Shown: positions 26,501 to 34,457 of the stretch, piece after piece
Layout: each line of letters begins with the position of its first letter
Numbering within the stretch: position 1 is the stretch's first letter
NCBI RefSeq assembly: GCF_001939075.1
Contig: NZ_MPTA01000002.1
Span: 1-64,000 of the forward strand
Source of the DNA: Paenisporosarcina indica
Lineage (GTDB): Bacteria > Bacillota > Bacilli > Bacillales_A > Planococcaceae
Length of the DNA: 64,000 nt
Direction of reading: 5' to 3'
Position numbers and translations under genes: made by a program
Notes under the pieces: generated by a model
Databases searched by the model: none
Seen by the model: the letters and a program-made list of their open reading frames with translations, nothing else
Told to the model about the DNA's origin: nothing

Positions 26501-29500
26501 AAAAGTATAGGCACTTGTATAACTCCCATCGAAAGTACCCGATTTTGATAAGGACTTTGTGGTATCAAACAAAATATCACCGATATATCCCCCTGGTTTC
26601 GGAGTGTTGGTGTATTTCTGTGGATCCAAAACGTAAAGTGTCATAATATCGCGCGTTTCTTTTAAGTTAAATGACCAATTCGCCGTATCATTGATCCCGT
26701 CCCCATTTGGAGAAATCGCGATGCTACTGAAACCAAATGAATTGACATATGGATTGGTTGCAATCGGTTCAGATGGTATCGGAGGAAGCGGTGTTACTTT
26801 GATTGGTTGTCGTGGCTCGACAACACCTAAGATTAATTTTTCACTAACATTACCTGACGCATCTTCAACACGGATTGTAATAGAGTCTTTTTCAGCATCC
26901 AATGACCCTACAGGAATTGCGAACGAACCATTCTGAGCCAATTTGAATGATACACGTGGTTTGGCAACCCCATTTTTAGTAATTACATAGGAAGCCTTCA
27001 ACTTTTCATTCAAATCATAGCTAAGAGAATAATTAGCCAACGCTGCATTATAGTCGATATACTTATCGGTTACCTGTCCTGTTACCTGTCCACTTGCAAC
27101 AGAGCCAGCGATAGCAGGTTTGGTAGTCTTGACGACAATAGGTCCGACAAAGTCACCGATGCTAGCTGGATTGCCTGATACCGGTATTGCCGAGAAGTCC
27201 ATTGTGTATAGTCCATCCGGAATGGTCGTTGTCGGAGCAGACCCCCATGGCTTGTACTGCCCTTTAATCGGTAGCGTATAAGAACCCGTAGCTAAAGTAG
27301 TACCTGCATATACATATCCAATGTATCCATCTTTGTAGAACCCACCGGTAGGATTATTGATGTCCCAAAGTTCGACGTAGGTTGTTTTAACATCACCTTT
27401 TAGTGTGAATGAAAGCACCGCTTCATCCTGCACTCCATCGCCATCGAATGACAAGTCGGTTTGAGTAATGTTCATGTTCGTGACTTCTGTTAAAGGTTTT
27501 CCGTTAAAGTCTGCCGCGAATGGTAAAGACAGGTCTTTGCCACCTACAGACGTGATGTGGATGTAACCTAAAATTTCATCACCTGCTTTGGTCGCCGTAT
27601 TTTTCGAAGCCGTCAATGTTACGTTCAACAGTTGCTCGCCATTTAACGTGAATGAAGATTTATCAACCGTCAGTTTTGCATCGGCAAACGGTTTTGTCAC
27701 CTCAATTGTTACGTTGTAGTCTCCACCGAGACCTTTCAGATCTTTGACAAGAATCTGTTTCTTCACTGAAATATTTTCAGCTAGTGGCTGTGGACCGAAT
27801 GTGACAGTTCCTTTCAGGTTTTCCACGATTGCCCCTGTTGCATCGCGCTTCGCTGTATCAAGAGCGTAAGCTAGAACACCTGAATGTGCTGCAGCATAGG
27901 CATCTACGCGTCCAGCACCTTGGGAAAAGACATCGTATTTCGTTGTATCAAGTATTTTTGCTGTATTGGATAATGCCACTTTTACGTCAAAAGCGCTCCA
28001 AGTTGGGTTTGCCTGTTTGACAAGTGCAGCAATTGCCGCGATATGTGGCGTTGCCATAGATGTTCCAGTGTAGCGATCATATGCTGCCGCATAAGATGCG
28101 TTCGGGAAATCCGCTCCGTACATCGCAATCGATGACATGATGTTCGTACCAGGTGCCGTGACATCCGGTTTGATATCGAAGTTCGGAGTGGATGGACCAC
28201 GTGAACTTGAGCTGTTGACATCGTCACCCAAAGTCGAAGTGGATGCAAAGTTTCCGAATGTCACTTTTCCAGCTCCGCTTTGCAATGCTGTACGCATCGC
28301 TTGTCCGTCTGTTTGAGACAGGTCAAACGTCGGAAGGAACCCGAATGAATCACCTAGGAAAGTGCCCGATGGATTCGGTGCATTCGTTCCACCAGCTATG
28401 TTGTGGATGATAACCCCTGCTGCCCCATTTGCTTTTGCAAAGGCGATCTTGTCTACAAATGCAATATCACCACGTGCAACTAGGACGATTTTTCCAGTCA
28501 CATTTAGACCATTATAGTTCGTTGCTGAACCGCTACCTGGAACAGCTATCAAATCAAATTCACCTTGAAGTTGCGTTGCTACATTTTTTCCGAAAGTTGT
28601 ACCCATCAAGTTCAGTTGTTTAGAAAGTGAATAACTGCCAACAGTAACATTCACTTTTCCATTATGCATCGTTTCAGGATTCGTCGAGTTACCGACCGCG
28701 ATTCCTAAACGTGAACTCCCAGGTGTTCCCAATGTTCCACGGTTAGGACCAGAGTTCCCTGTCGCTAAAACAGAAATCGTCCCAGCCATCATGGCGTTGT
28801 TGATGGCAAAAGATCCACTGTCTGTTTCCGTGTTCGTTCCCCCACCAAGTGATAGGTTGATGACGTCCATTTTTTGTATTACAGCGTGTTCAATAGCAGC
28901 GATGATGCCTGAAGTAGCGCCACTGCCGTAAGCACCGAGTACTCGGTATGCATAAAGTTCTACTTTAGGTGCAATCCCGCTGATTCCGTATTCGTTCGCT
29001 CCAATTGCAGCAATCGTTCCCGCTACGTGCGTACCGTGTGATGTGTAGAATGAACTGCCGTTTGTGTTGAATTCCGGTGTACCTGCTGGACGATCAAGTG
29101 GCGATGTCTCAGAAGGATCATTATCGGCACGTGGTCGAGCATACGTAGTTCCAGTGTGGGGAACAAAGTTTTTACCGCCTTTGTAGACACCCTGAAATTC
29201 CGGATGGTTCATGTCAATCCCCGTATCGATTACAGCAACCTTGATGCCTTGTCCTTTATAGCCTTCATCCCATAGTTTTTTGATTCCCAGGAATGATAGG
29301 CTTGTATTCATTGCCGCTTCAATTTGATCATCCTTTATCAATTTCGATGATGTGGTTGGAGCAGGTGATTTCGAATCTTCCAATGCGTAGACCGTTGTGT
29401 CAGGTTCAACTAACGTAACGCCTTCTATTGAAAGGATTTTTTCTAGGTCATCCGCTTTTACAGTCGCTGAAAAACCGTTCAGTACTGTATTGAATGTATG

Positions 29501-29914
29501 ACCTTGTTTCAAAGAGATTCCTTTTGTCGTGAATTCTTTTTTGACAAAAGCCTGCTGAGCTTGTACATTCTCTTTCACTTTTTCTGCTTGAGCAGTCGTG
29601 AATTTTTTACCTGCCAGCTCCGCGATTCCTTTTTCGAGAGCTACCGGTTTTTCAGACAGGTGAATGATGACTGAAATTTCTTCACTACCTGATACCCCTT
29701 GCAGCTCTTTATGCAGCTTGGATCCGCCTTCCAACATGCTAACTTGCTCAGCAATGGCTGCTTTCAGTTGCATCGTGCTCTCACTTTGACCATTCGGCTT
29801 GAATGGTTCTACTTGGTTCTCGTTTGCAGATGCCGAGAATGGCGTCAACAACGAAAGAACCATAACGAAAGCTAGAAAACTACTGAAATACTTCTTAAAA
29901 TAAAGTCTCTTCAA
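23537..29914 (-). CDS. SLH-anchored, Vpr-like subtilisin (S8) protease with Ig-like repeats
   Basis: This 2125-residue secreted protease has a signal peptide (1-30), an inhibitor-I9-type propeptide (about 75-180) and a subtilisin domain. The catalytic triad is Asp230 (VIDTGID), His293 (SHGTHVAG) and Ser619 (GTSMATPH). A protease-associated insert lies between His and Ser (about 440-545), the arrangement of Bacillus Vpr. Beta-sandwich regions follow, including GVQDEAVL and SPNGDGINDTANW motifs. Then come seven Ig-like repeats of about 89 residues, and three C-terminal SLH domains (about 1945-2120) that should bind cell-wall polymer. It starts with TTG at 29914, nine bases after AAAGGGG. A 37-bp dyad lies in its leader. 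It probably degrades protein or processes surface proteins. Confidence 0.93.
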   Translation of the reverse strand: MKRLYFKKYFSSFLAFVMVLSLLTPFSASANENQVEPFKPNGQSESTMQLKAAIAEQVSMLEGGSKLHKELQGVSGSEEISVIIHLSEKPVALEKGIAELAGKKFTTAQAEKVKENVQAQQAFVKKEFTTKGISLKQGHTFNTVLNGFSATVKADDLEKILSIEGVTLVEPDTTVYALEDSKSPAPTTSSKLIKDDQIEAAMNTSLSFLGIKKLWDEGYKGQGIKVAVIDTGIDMNHPEFQGVYKGGKNFVPHTGTTYARPRADNDPSETSPLDRPAGTPEFNTNGSSFYTSHGTHVAGTIAAIGANEYGISGIAPKVELYAYRVLGAYGSGATSGIIAAIEHAVIQKMDVINLSLGGGTNTETDSGSFAINNAMMAGTISVLATGNSGPNRGTLGTPGSSRLGIAVGNSTNPETMHNGKVNVTVGSYSLSKQLNLMGTTFGKNVATQLQGEFDLIAVPGSGSATNYNGLNVTGKIVLVARGDIAFVDKIAFAKANGAAGVIIHNIAGGTNAPNPSGTFLGDSFGFLPTFDLSQTDGQAMRTALQSGAGKVTFGNFASTSTLGDDVNSSSSRGPSTPNFDIKPDVTAPGTNIMSSIAMYGADFPNASYAAAYDRYTGTSMATPHIAAIAALVKQANPTWSAFDVKVALSNTAKILDTTKYDVFSQGAGRVDAYAAAHSGVLAYALDTAKRDATGAIVENLKGTVTFGPQPLAENISVKKQILVKDLKGLGGDYNVTIEVTKPFADAKLTVDKSSFTLNGEQLLNVTLTASKNTATKAGDEILGYIHITSVGGKDLSLPFAADFNGKPLTEVTNMNITQTDLSFDGDGVQDEAVLSFTLKGDVKTTYVELWDINNPTGGFYKDGYIGYVYAGTTLATGSYTLPIKGQYKPWGSAPTTTIPDGLYTMDFSAIPVSGNPASIGDFVGPIVVKTTKPAIAGSVASGQVTGQVTDKYIDYNAALANYSLSYDLNEKLKASYVITKNGVAKPRVSFKLAQNGSFAIPVGSLDAEKDSITIRVEDASGNVSEKLILGVVEPRQPIKVTPLPPIPSEPIATNPYVNSFGFSSIAISPNGDGINDTANWSFNLKETRDIMTLYVLDPQKYTNTPKPGGYIGDILFDTTKSLSKSGTFDGSYTSAYTFAKGPLKNGVYGFRLNGTGTGKPALDATIQPMFVKTAVPVITGRSATDVEGPEYAMKGKVTDQFFDFKAPLEQHFKVVNFDVNNYLKAKYVVQDRENTTVDEGIFTIGADGSYSINLTNLEKGQKYIVSVVVQDIAGNTALKEYTVETVAIPDVVTLSVDQTELDLTAGDTANLTVTQTTTPHKEEATKENVTALATYTVADEEVATVNKGVVTAVSAGSTTITVSYGGNKVTVEVTVIPAPVVSLSVDQATLDLTAGDKASLTVTQTTKPYNGEATNKDVTTEATYTVANEEVATVNKGVVTAVSAGSTTITVSYGGNKVTVEVTVIPVPGVSLSVDQATLDLTAGDTAKLTVTQTTKPYNGEATNKDVTTEATYTVANEEVATVNKGVVTAVSAGSTTITVSYGGNEVTVEVTVIPAPVVSLSVDQATLDLTAGDTASLTVTQTTKPYNGEATNKDVTTEATYTVANEEVATVNKGVVTAVSAGSTNVTVSYGGHELTVKVTVTDPIPEPVVTLSVNQSLFDLTTGDMAKVTVTQTTTPYEGEATTEDVTAKATYTVADENVVLASKGYLDAVGEGSTSITVSYGGNEVTVYVTVKDPTPDPKVTLSVDKENVSLKVGETEQITVFKTVKEEGKDPVTTDVTDEVHYSFENGQVVNVDRGLITAKGVGTATVSIRLDGNTVEVKVTVVESTPEPVKSLSVDKTTVSLTTGFTSQLTVKEITTAKDGEPTEKDVTKEATYTVTDPKVVTVTKGLVTAKAKGTTTITVSYGGKTVTVNVSVADPVIVNPPVDPKPVDPKPVTPPVFSDITNIFAKKEINILAAKGIIQGKTETNFAPNAQITRAEFAVLLARALNLPLNAYEGTFNDVNTSKKWAFAAIEAAAKAGIVNGTTDGSFNPDAPIKREEIAAMVVRAVEYQNKAKLDNLETPANFKDHGSIGAFAIESVYKATALGVILGNEGQFNPKNNATRAEAAVMLYRALDKLELLK
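24155..26050 (-). repeat. Seven tandem Ig-like modules of about 267 bp
   Basis: Each unit begins with a pattern like VSLSVDQATLDLTAGD and ends with TVSYGGNKVTVEVTV. Units two to four (about 25,000-25,800) are nearly identical in DNA, with a 267-bp period, and the flanking units have diverged. This indicates recent unequal recombination. Confidence 0.88.
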
Positions 29915-29935
29915 CTTTCATTTCCCCTTTTTCTT

Positions 29936-29979
29936 GGTATTATCGGACTAATGCAAATAGTGCGATAATACCGATTATA
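29936..29979 (-). promoter_or_regulatory. Promoter region and dyad of the subtilisin gene
   Basis: A TATAAT box occupies 29974-29979 on the minus strand; no good -35 box is visible. Directly downstream, GGTATTATCG (29936-29945) and CGATAATACC (29963-29972) are perfect inverted arms. Inside them ACTA and TAGT extend the symmetry after one mismatch. The dyad would cover the transcription start, so it may be an operator or a 5' mRNA stem-loop. Confidence 0.65.
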
Positions 29980-30195
29980 CAGAAGTTTAATAGAATATAA
30001 AGTGCTATTCAGAAAATTTTTATTTATTAGTTTAGTTCTATTTTTCGTCTTTGTGACCATAGTATTTTGGAATAGAAGATTGGATTTGGACTTTTTTCAA
30101 ACTGACGAGCAGTCTATTTAAAGTTTTTCAAACACTTACTGGTCACGAATACTAACGCTTAGCGGGTGTTTTTGTGAATAAGTGAAGGAATTTTG

Positions 30196-30302
30196 ACTGA
30201 GCGTTGGCTCAGTTGTAAAAATGGAGGGTCACGTAGGAAGAATGGGGTGTGATGTAGGAAAAAAATGAGTTCACGTAGGAATAAACGACCTTCACGTAGG
30301 AA
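30196..30302 (-). repeat. Single copy of the TTCCTACGTGA-class phased element
   Basis: On the minus strand four motifs start at 30302, 30281, 30260 and 30239, exactly 21 bp apart. As in the copies at 15755-16402, the third is the odd one (ACATCAC). The hairpin ACTGAGC...GCTCAGT follows 26 bp after the fourth motif (30196-30213), and then CACAAAAACACCCGCTAAGCG near 30160. Orientation is opposite to the 16-kb copies. Confidence 0.85.
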
Positions 30303-30365
30303 ACACCTTTTTCCACAAAGGAGAGGCAACAGAAAACTATCATTTTAATAATTTGTAAGTATGGA

Positions 30366-30417
30366 TAATAATAAAAGGCGGCATTTCGTTCTATTTTGAA
30401 CGAAATGCCGCTTCTTT
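30366..30417 (-). terminator. Terminator of the type II PKS/FAS-like operon
   Basis: Fourteen-pair perfect stem GCGGCATTTCGTTC / GAACGAAATGCCGC with a six-base loop, followed on the minus strand by CTTTTATTATT. It lies 41 bp after the acpS stop and may work in both directions. Confidence 0.9.
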
Positions 30418-30451
30418 TACTTACTTTATTCAACTAATTCAGACACATGCA

Positions 30452-30832
30452 TCATGATTCGATAATTACAAACGCACTGGCATTATTTTCAGTATGTGTA
30501 ATGGTAAGGTGGTAAATGGTGTTTTCAGGATACAATGCTCTTACTTTATCGGACAAGACTAAATCGGGTTTCCCAAGAGAATCACAACTAATTTCGATAT
30601 CCTTTAGGTTTACCTGTTTTCCGATGCCAGTACCAACTGCTTTGGCAAGGGCTTCTTTTGCTGCAAATCGACCTGATAACCATTCCATCTTTCTTTTTTC
30701 TGAGTCCAGTCGGTGAAATTCTTTGAATTCCTTTACAGTTAGGATCCGTTTAACAAAGCCAATGGATCTTCTATTATAAGCTTTACTAATTCGTTGGATT
30801 TCAACTAAATCGGTTCCAATTCCTAGAATCAT
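30452..30832 (-). CDS. acpS: Holo-ACP synthase (phosphopantetheinyl transferase)
   Basis: At 126 residues it has the usual AcpS size. It transfers 4'-phosphopantetheine from CoA to the serine of ACP. Asp8 (GIGTDLVEI) and Glu60 (GRFAAKEA) are the Mg ligands. It is the last gene of the operon and would activate the ACP encoded at 39610-39897. Start: ATG at 30832 has GGGGG five bases upstream and gives the typical MILGIGTDLVEI N-terminus; an in-frame ATG at 30844 has no such site. It could also be the cell's only AcpS, serving ordinary fatty-acid synthesis. Confidence 0.95.
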   Translation of the reverse strand: MILGIGTDLVEIQRISKAYNRRSIGFVKRILTVKEFKEFHRLDSEKRKMEWLSGRFAAKEALAKAVGTGIGKQVNLKDIEISCDSLGKPDLVLSDKVRALYPENTIYHLTITHTENNASAFVIIES

Positions 30833-30869
30833 ATTTACCCCCATTAAACATTTCTACTGGTGTTTCTTC

Positions 30870-33317
30870 CTATTTATATTGACCGACAACGAGTGAATTG
30901 TAATTGCCACCGTAAGCAAACGAGCTGATGACAGCATTCTTAACACTAGTTTTGCGTTTTTCTGTTACTAAGTCCAGATCGATTTTAGTATTTGGTTTAG
31001 TTAAGTTTTGAATGGAAGGAATCGAACCTTTAAATGCTAATATGGCACTCAATATGCCTATTGCACCAGCCGTTCCATGGGTTTCTCCAAACACTGACTT
31101 TGGTGCACTTACCGGTATTTGATTTCCGAAAACCTCTGACAAGACGTTTGATTCAACTAAATCAAATGCTTTATGTCCACTGGCAGCTGAAGCAACATAA
31201 TCTACCTCACTCGTAGATATTCCGGCTTCTTCCAATGCGTCTTCAAAGGATTGTTTCCACGCTTCCCCTTTTGTATCAATTCGACCGATTCTAGTATTGT
31301 CACTCGTCATACCAAAACCTTTAATTTCTGAAAGGATTTCTACTCCACGAGCCTTAGCAGATTCATCACTTTCAAGGATAAATGCTACGCTACCTGAGCC
31401 AAGCACAATTCCATTTGATTCCTCATCGTAGGGTTTCGGTTTATCCTTTGTTAAGTAACCAGGTATCCGGTCCATTCCTGCTAACATGGGTTCATTGAAC
31501 TCATCCGAAGAAACCACCACTACTTGTTGGCAAATTCCTTGTTGAATCAGGCTATTCGCATAGAAAAGCGCATTTATAGAAGACACGCCCCCTGCACAAA
31601 TCGTAGATGTAGAGCCTTTTAATTTGAAATTCAGCCCAATATGGCCAGCTGCTGCGTTCATTACTGTGTTTGGAAATAGACGTGCATTTGCTTTTTGAGC
31701 ACCTTCGGAAATAACGACACGATTAAAAGCTTCAACCGTTTCAATCGGACCCGTGCCAGTTGCAAAAATTAAGCCAATTTCTTCACTATTATCACGCGTG
31801 ATTTTTAAACTTGAATTCTTGATTGCCATATTAGTAGCCACAGCCGCCTGTTTACTAATTGAATCCATTTTGCGAAGTAGTTTAGGATTCACAAACTTTC
31901 CGTACTTCATTTCCGGGATAATGCCTGCTTCGGTAAACCCATAGCTACTGGCATCAAATTCCTTGATTTCGGAAAGACCACTTTCCCCGTTTTCAAGTAA
32001 TGAATAAATATCTTCTACATTTTCGGCATTCCCTGCTATCGCACCAATTCCAGTTATAACGATCCTTTTTTTATCAAACTCTACGACTGGTTTTTCATTT
32101 TCAGTGTGAGCACCAATCATAATCGTTGCGTTGTTACCACCAAATGCAAATGAGTTGGATAACACCAAATTGAGATCTGCTTTACGTGATTCATTTGGAA
32201 CAAAGTCTAAATCAAATTGGGCACTTTCCGCTTTGAAATTGATCGTTGGTGGGATGATGCCGTTTTTTATTGCTAGAACACTGGTCACTGCTTCAGCCGC
32301 TCCAGCTGCCCCAAGCATATGTCCAATCATTGATTTGGTTGAAGAAATAGGTGGTGAATATTCCTTTAACAACGAACGCATTGCTTTAGGTTCTGATGAA
32401 TCATTGGCAGGAGTGCCTGTCCCATGCCCATTTATGTAGGAAATATCTTTCGGCTCGTAACCCGCTTGTTTTAGGACATTTTTCATCGATTGAAGTGCAC
32501 CCGATCCTGCTGGGTCTGGGGCAGTCTGATGGTAACAATCGGCTGACATCGAATAGTCCATCACTTCTGCAAGGATCTCTGCACCTCGATTTTTAGCGTA
32601 GTCCAGTCTTTCAAGAACCAAGAAAGCTGCCCCTTCACCGATGTTAACCCCATTACTTTCACTATACGGGGAACACACACCATCACATAAAGCTTGTAGA
32701 CTGTTGAACCCACTAAGTGATAGTTTGGTTAATGGATCTACTCCCCCTGCTAACATCACATCTGCTTTTCCAGAACGAATGGTATCCAGTGCATATCCGA
32801 TAGAGTTTGTTCCCGCTGCACAAGCATTCGATATGATGCTTTTATGTCCTTTTATTCCGAGATCACTTGCCACATTGTCTGCTGGTACATGGATCGGATA
32901 TTTATAAAGGAGTGAACGGTCTGAGTTTTCAATTCCTTTATTAATCCACTGCTCATGGAATTGTTCACCGCTAAGTATGCCACCTAGTGACGTTCCTAAA
33001 ATGAGACCAACACGATAGGCATCGGTTTTCTTGAAGTCGATTTTTGCTGATGCCACAGCTTCACGAGCTGCGAGGACAGCGAACTGCCCCGCTCGATCAA
33101 ATTGCAATAGTTCTCTTTTCGAAAAATGTTCTGTAGGGTTAAAATCTGCTACTTCTCCACCAAAGCCAGTAGTCAGGTCAGACATATCTATTTCTTTAAC
33201 CAACTTAATCCCACTCTTACCCTCGACAATATTCGTCCAGAAATCTTCCACTTTTTTTCCGTTTGCACAGATAATGCCGATGCCTGTTACTACAACTTGA
33301 TATTTTTTGTATTGCAT
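30870..33317 (-). CDS. Fused ketosynthase and chain-length-factor-like protein
   Basis: The 815-residue protein holds two FabF-like thiolase-fold domains in one chain. Domain 1 (about 1-403) has the full Cys-His-His triad: Cys166 (NACAAGTNS), His298 (GHGTGTPAND) and His333 (SMIGHMLGAAGA). Domain 2 (about 417-813) keeps a cysteine at the nucleophile position (Cys574, TICAGGVSS). However, Ala711 and Glu745 align with the two histidines, in ASAASGHKAFD and SVFGETHGTAGA. Domain 2 is therefore unlikely to condense and resembles the chain-length factor of type II polyketide synthases. The protein should extend an ACP-bound chain with malonyl-ACP. Start: ATG after GAGGGGGG. Confidence 0.9.
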   Translation of the reverse strand: MQYKKYQVVVTGIGIICANGKKVEDFWTNIVEGKSGIKLVKEIDMSDLTTGFGGEVADFNPTEHFSKRELLQFDRAGQFAVLAAREAVASAKIDFKKTDAYRVGLILGTSLGGILSGEQFHEQWINKGIENSDRSLLYKYPIHVPADNVASDLGIKGHKSIISNACAAGTNSIGYALDTIRSGKADVMLAGGVDPLTKLSLSGFNSLQALCDGVCSPYSESNGVNIGEGAAFLVLERLDYAKNRGAEILAEVMDYSMSADCYHQTAPDPAGSGALQSMKNVLKQAGYEPKDISYINGHGTGTPANDSSEPKAMRSLLKEYSPPISSTKSMIGHMLGAAGAAEAVTSVLAIKNGIIPPTINFKAESAQFDLDFVPNESRKADLNLVLSNSFAFGGNNATIMIGAHTENEKPVVEFDKKRIVITGIGAIAGNAENVEDIYSLLENGESGLSEIKEFDASSYGFTEAGIIPEMKYGKFVNPKLLRKMDSISKQAAVATNMAIKNSSLKITRDNSEEIGLIFATGTGPIETVEAFNRVVISEGAQKANARLFPNTVMNAAAGHIGLNFKLKGSTSTICAGGVSSINALFYANSLIQQGICQQVVVVSSDEFNEPMLAGMDRIPGYLTKDKPKPYDEESNGIVLGSGSVAFILESDESAKARGVEILSEIKGFGMTSDNTRIGRIDTKGEAWKQSFEDALEEAGISTSEVDYVASAASGHKAFDLVESNVLSEVFGNQIPVSAPKSVFGETHGTAGAIGILSAILAFKGSIPSIQNLTKPNTKIDLDLVTEKRKTSVKNAVISSFAYGGNYNSLVVGQYK

Positions 33318-33335
33318 ACTATTTCCCCCCTCTTA

Positions 33336-34457
33336 CTAAACGATTTTAATTCCCCATGATTTCGGTGTAATGTAAGGTGAAGAGGCTGTTTTGATATCTA
33401 CTCTGTTGCCTGTTTCACTACTCATGGCGCCCATTTCCAAGCCTGATACGACAAATTCGTCATTGACCAGTGCCAATCCTAATTTCTTACCAAGAGAATA
33501 GCTGTACTCAACTTGGACAACTGAGCCGATATTTTCATTTTCAACTAGGATGGTATCGCCAATTGTCAAGGTCTCTTTTTCATCAAATACAAACCCAACA
33601 AGTCGTCGTTCTACAGGCTGTTCTTTTAATTGATCGATTGCTTCCTTAGCTAAAAACTCTTCTTTTTCGAAACTAATCAACCATTCTAAACAAGATTCAA
33701 AGATCGATAGATGATTGACTTCAAATTCAACATTTGGCTGTCTTACCTCTAACATCGCGATATTAATTGCCTGCGTGCCAACAGGTTGAACCGTAAATTG
33801 GTCGTCACTTTGTGTTAATAAAAAACTCCAAATTTTCAATGCGGATACCGTCGGTAGAAACACTTTATATCCATATTCACCAGTAACTCCTGTACGCGCA
33901 AAAATCAATTTCTCATCGTTCCAAGTTGTTTCCACAAATGATTGGAATGGTAAGGAAGAAATATCAAAATCAATAAGTGGTTGTCCAAGTTTCCAAGCAT
34001 ATGGACCTTCAAAAGCAATCGCAGATAATGTATTACTAACGTCTTCGATCACGATTTCATCACTGTCGTTATTCTTACTTAAAAATTCATATACTTCATT
34101 ACGTTTAGCAACAGATGTTTCAATCAATAGGTAATCTTCCTGTTTATAAAGAGTAACTAAATCAACAACTTGACCTTCTTCATTTAAAATTAGGCTGAAT
34201 GCCGTTTTTTCAATATCCAAATACTCAATATCAAATGACAGTAAGTTGTTTACAAATTCAACATGTTCGTCACCGGTCACCTTGAATTTCCCGTTAGCCG
34301 AATAGTCGATTAGCGCGACCTGATTCCGGATTACATTGTACTCAGATTCCACGTCACTATATGAACCTACTACCTCATAACCACCCTTATTTAAAATGTT
34401 TGAGAAGTCTTTTACACTTTGAGTCAAGATCTCTGTATTTGCATTCTCTGTTATCAT
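33336..34457 (-). CDS. GcvT-like folate-binding aminomethyltransferase-family protein
   Basis: The 373-residue protein has the GcvT fold outline: an N-terminal region with NVIRNQVALIDYSANGKFKVTG, a central ARTGVTGEYGYKVFLP and a C-terminal barrel-like domain (RRLVGFVFDE). GcvT-family proteins bind tetrahydrofolate and move one-carbon units, and some demethylate small molecules. No glycine-cleavage partner genes are nearby, so a role in tailoring the operon's product is more likely (inference). It overlaps the preceding gene by four bases, so the two are translationally coupled. Confidence 0.75.
   Translation of the reverse strand: MITENANTEILTQSVKDFSNILNKGGYEVVGSYSDVESEYNVIRNQVALIDYSANGKFKVTGDEHVEFVNNLLSFDIEYLDIEKTAFSLILNEEGQVVDLVTLYKQEDYLLIETSVAKRNEVYEFLSKNNDSDEIVIEDVSNTLSAIAFEGPYAWKLGQPLIDFDISSLPFQSFVETTWNDEKLIFARTGVTGEYGYKVFLPTVSALKIWSFLLTQSDDQFTVQPVGTQAINIAMLEVRQPNVEFEVNHLSIFESCLEWLISFEKEEFLAKEAIDQLKEQPVERRLVGFVFDEKETLTIGDTILVENENIGSVVQVEYSYSLGKKLGLALVNDEFVVSGLEMGAMSSETGNRVDIKTASSPYITPKSWGIKIV

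Noticed and set aside
30209-30433. 74-codon minus-strand frame with repeated SYV residues
   Set aside because: It is the translation of the phased intergenic element and an overlapping terminator; no ribosome site.
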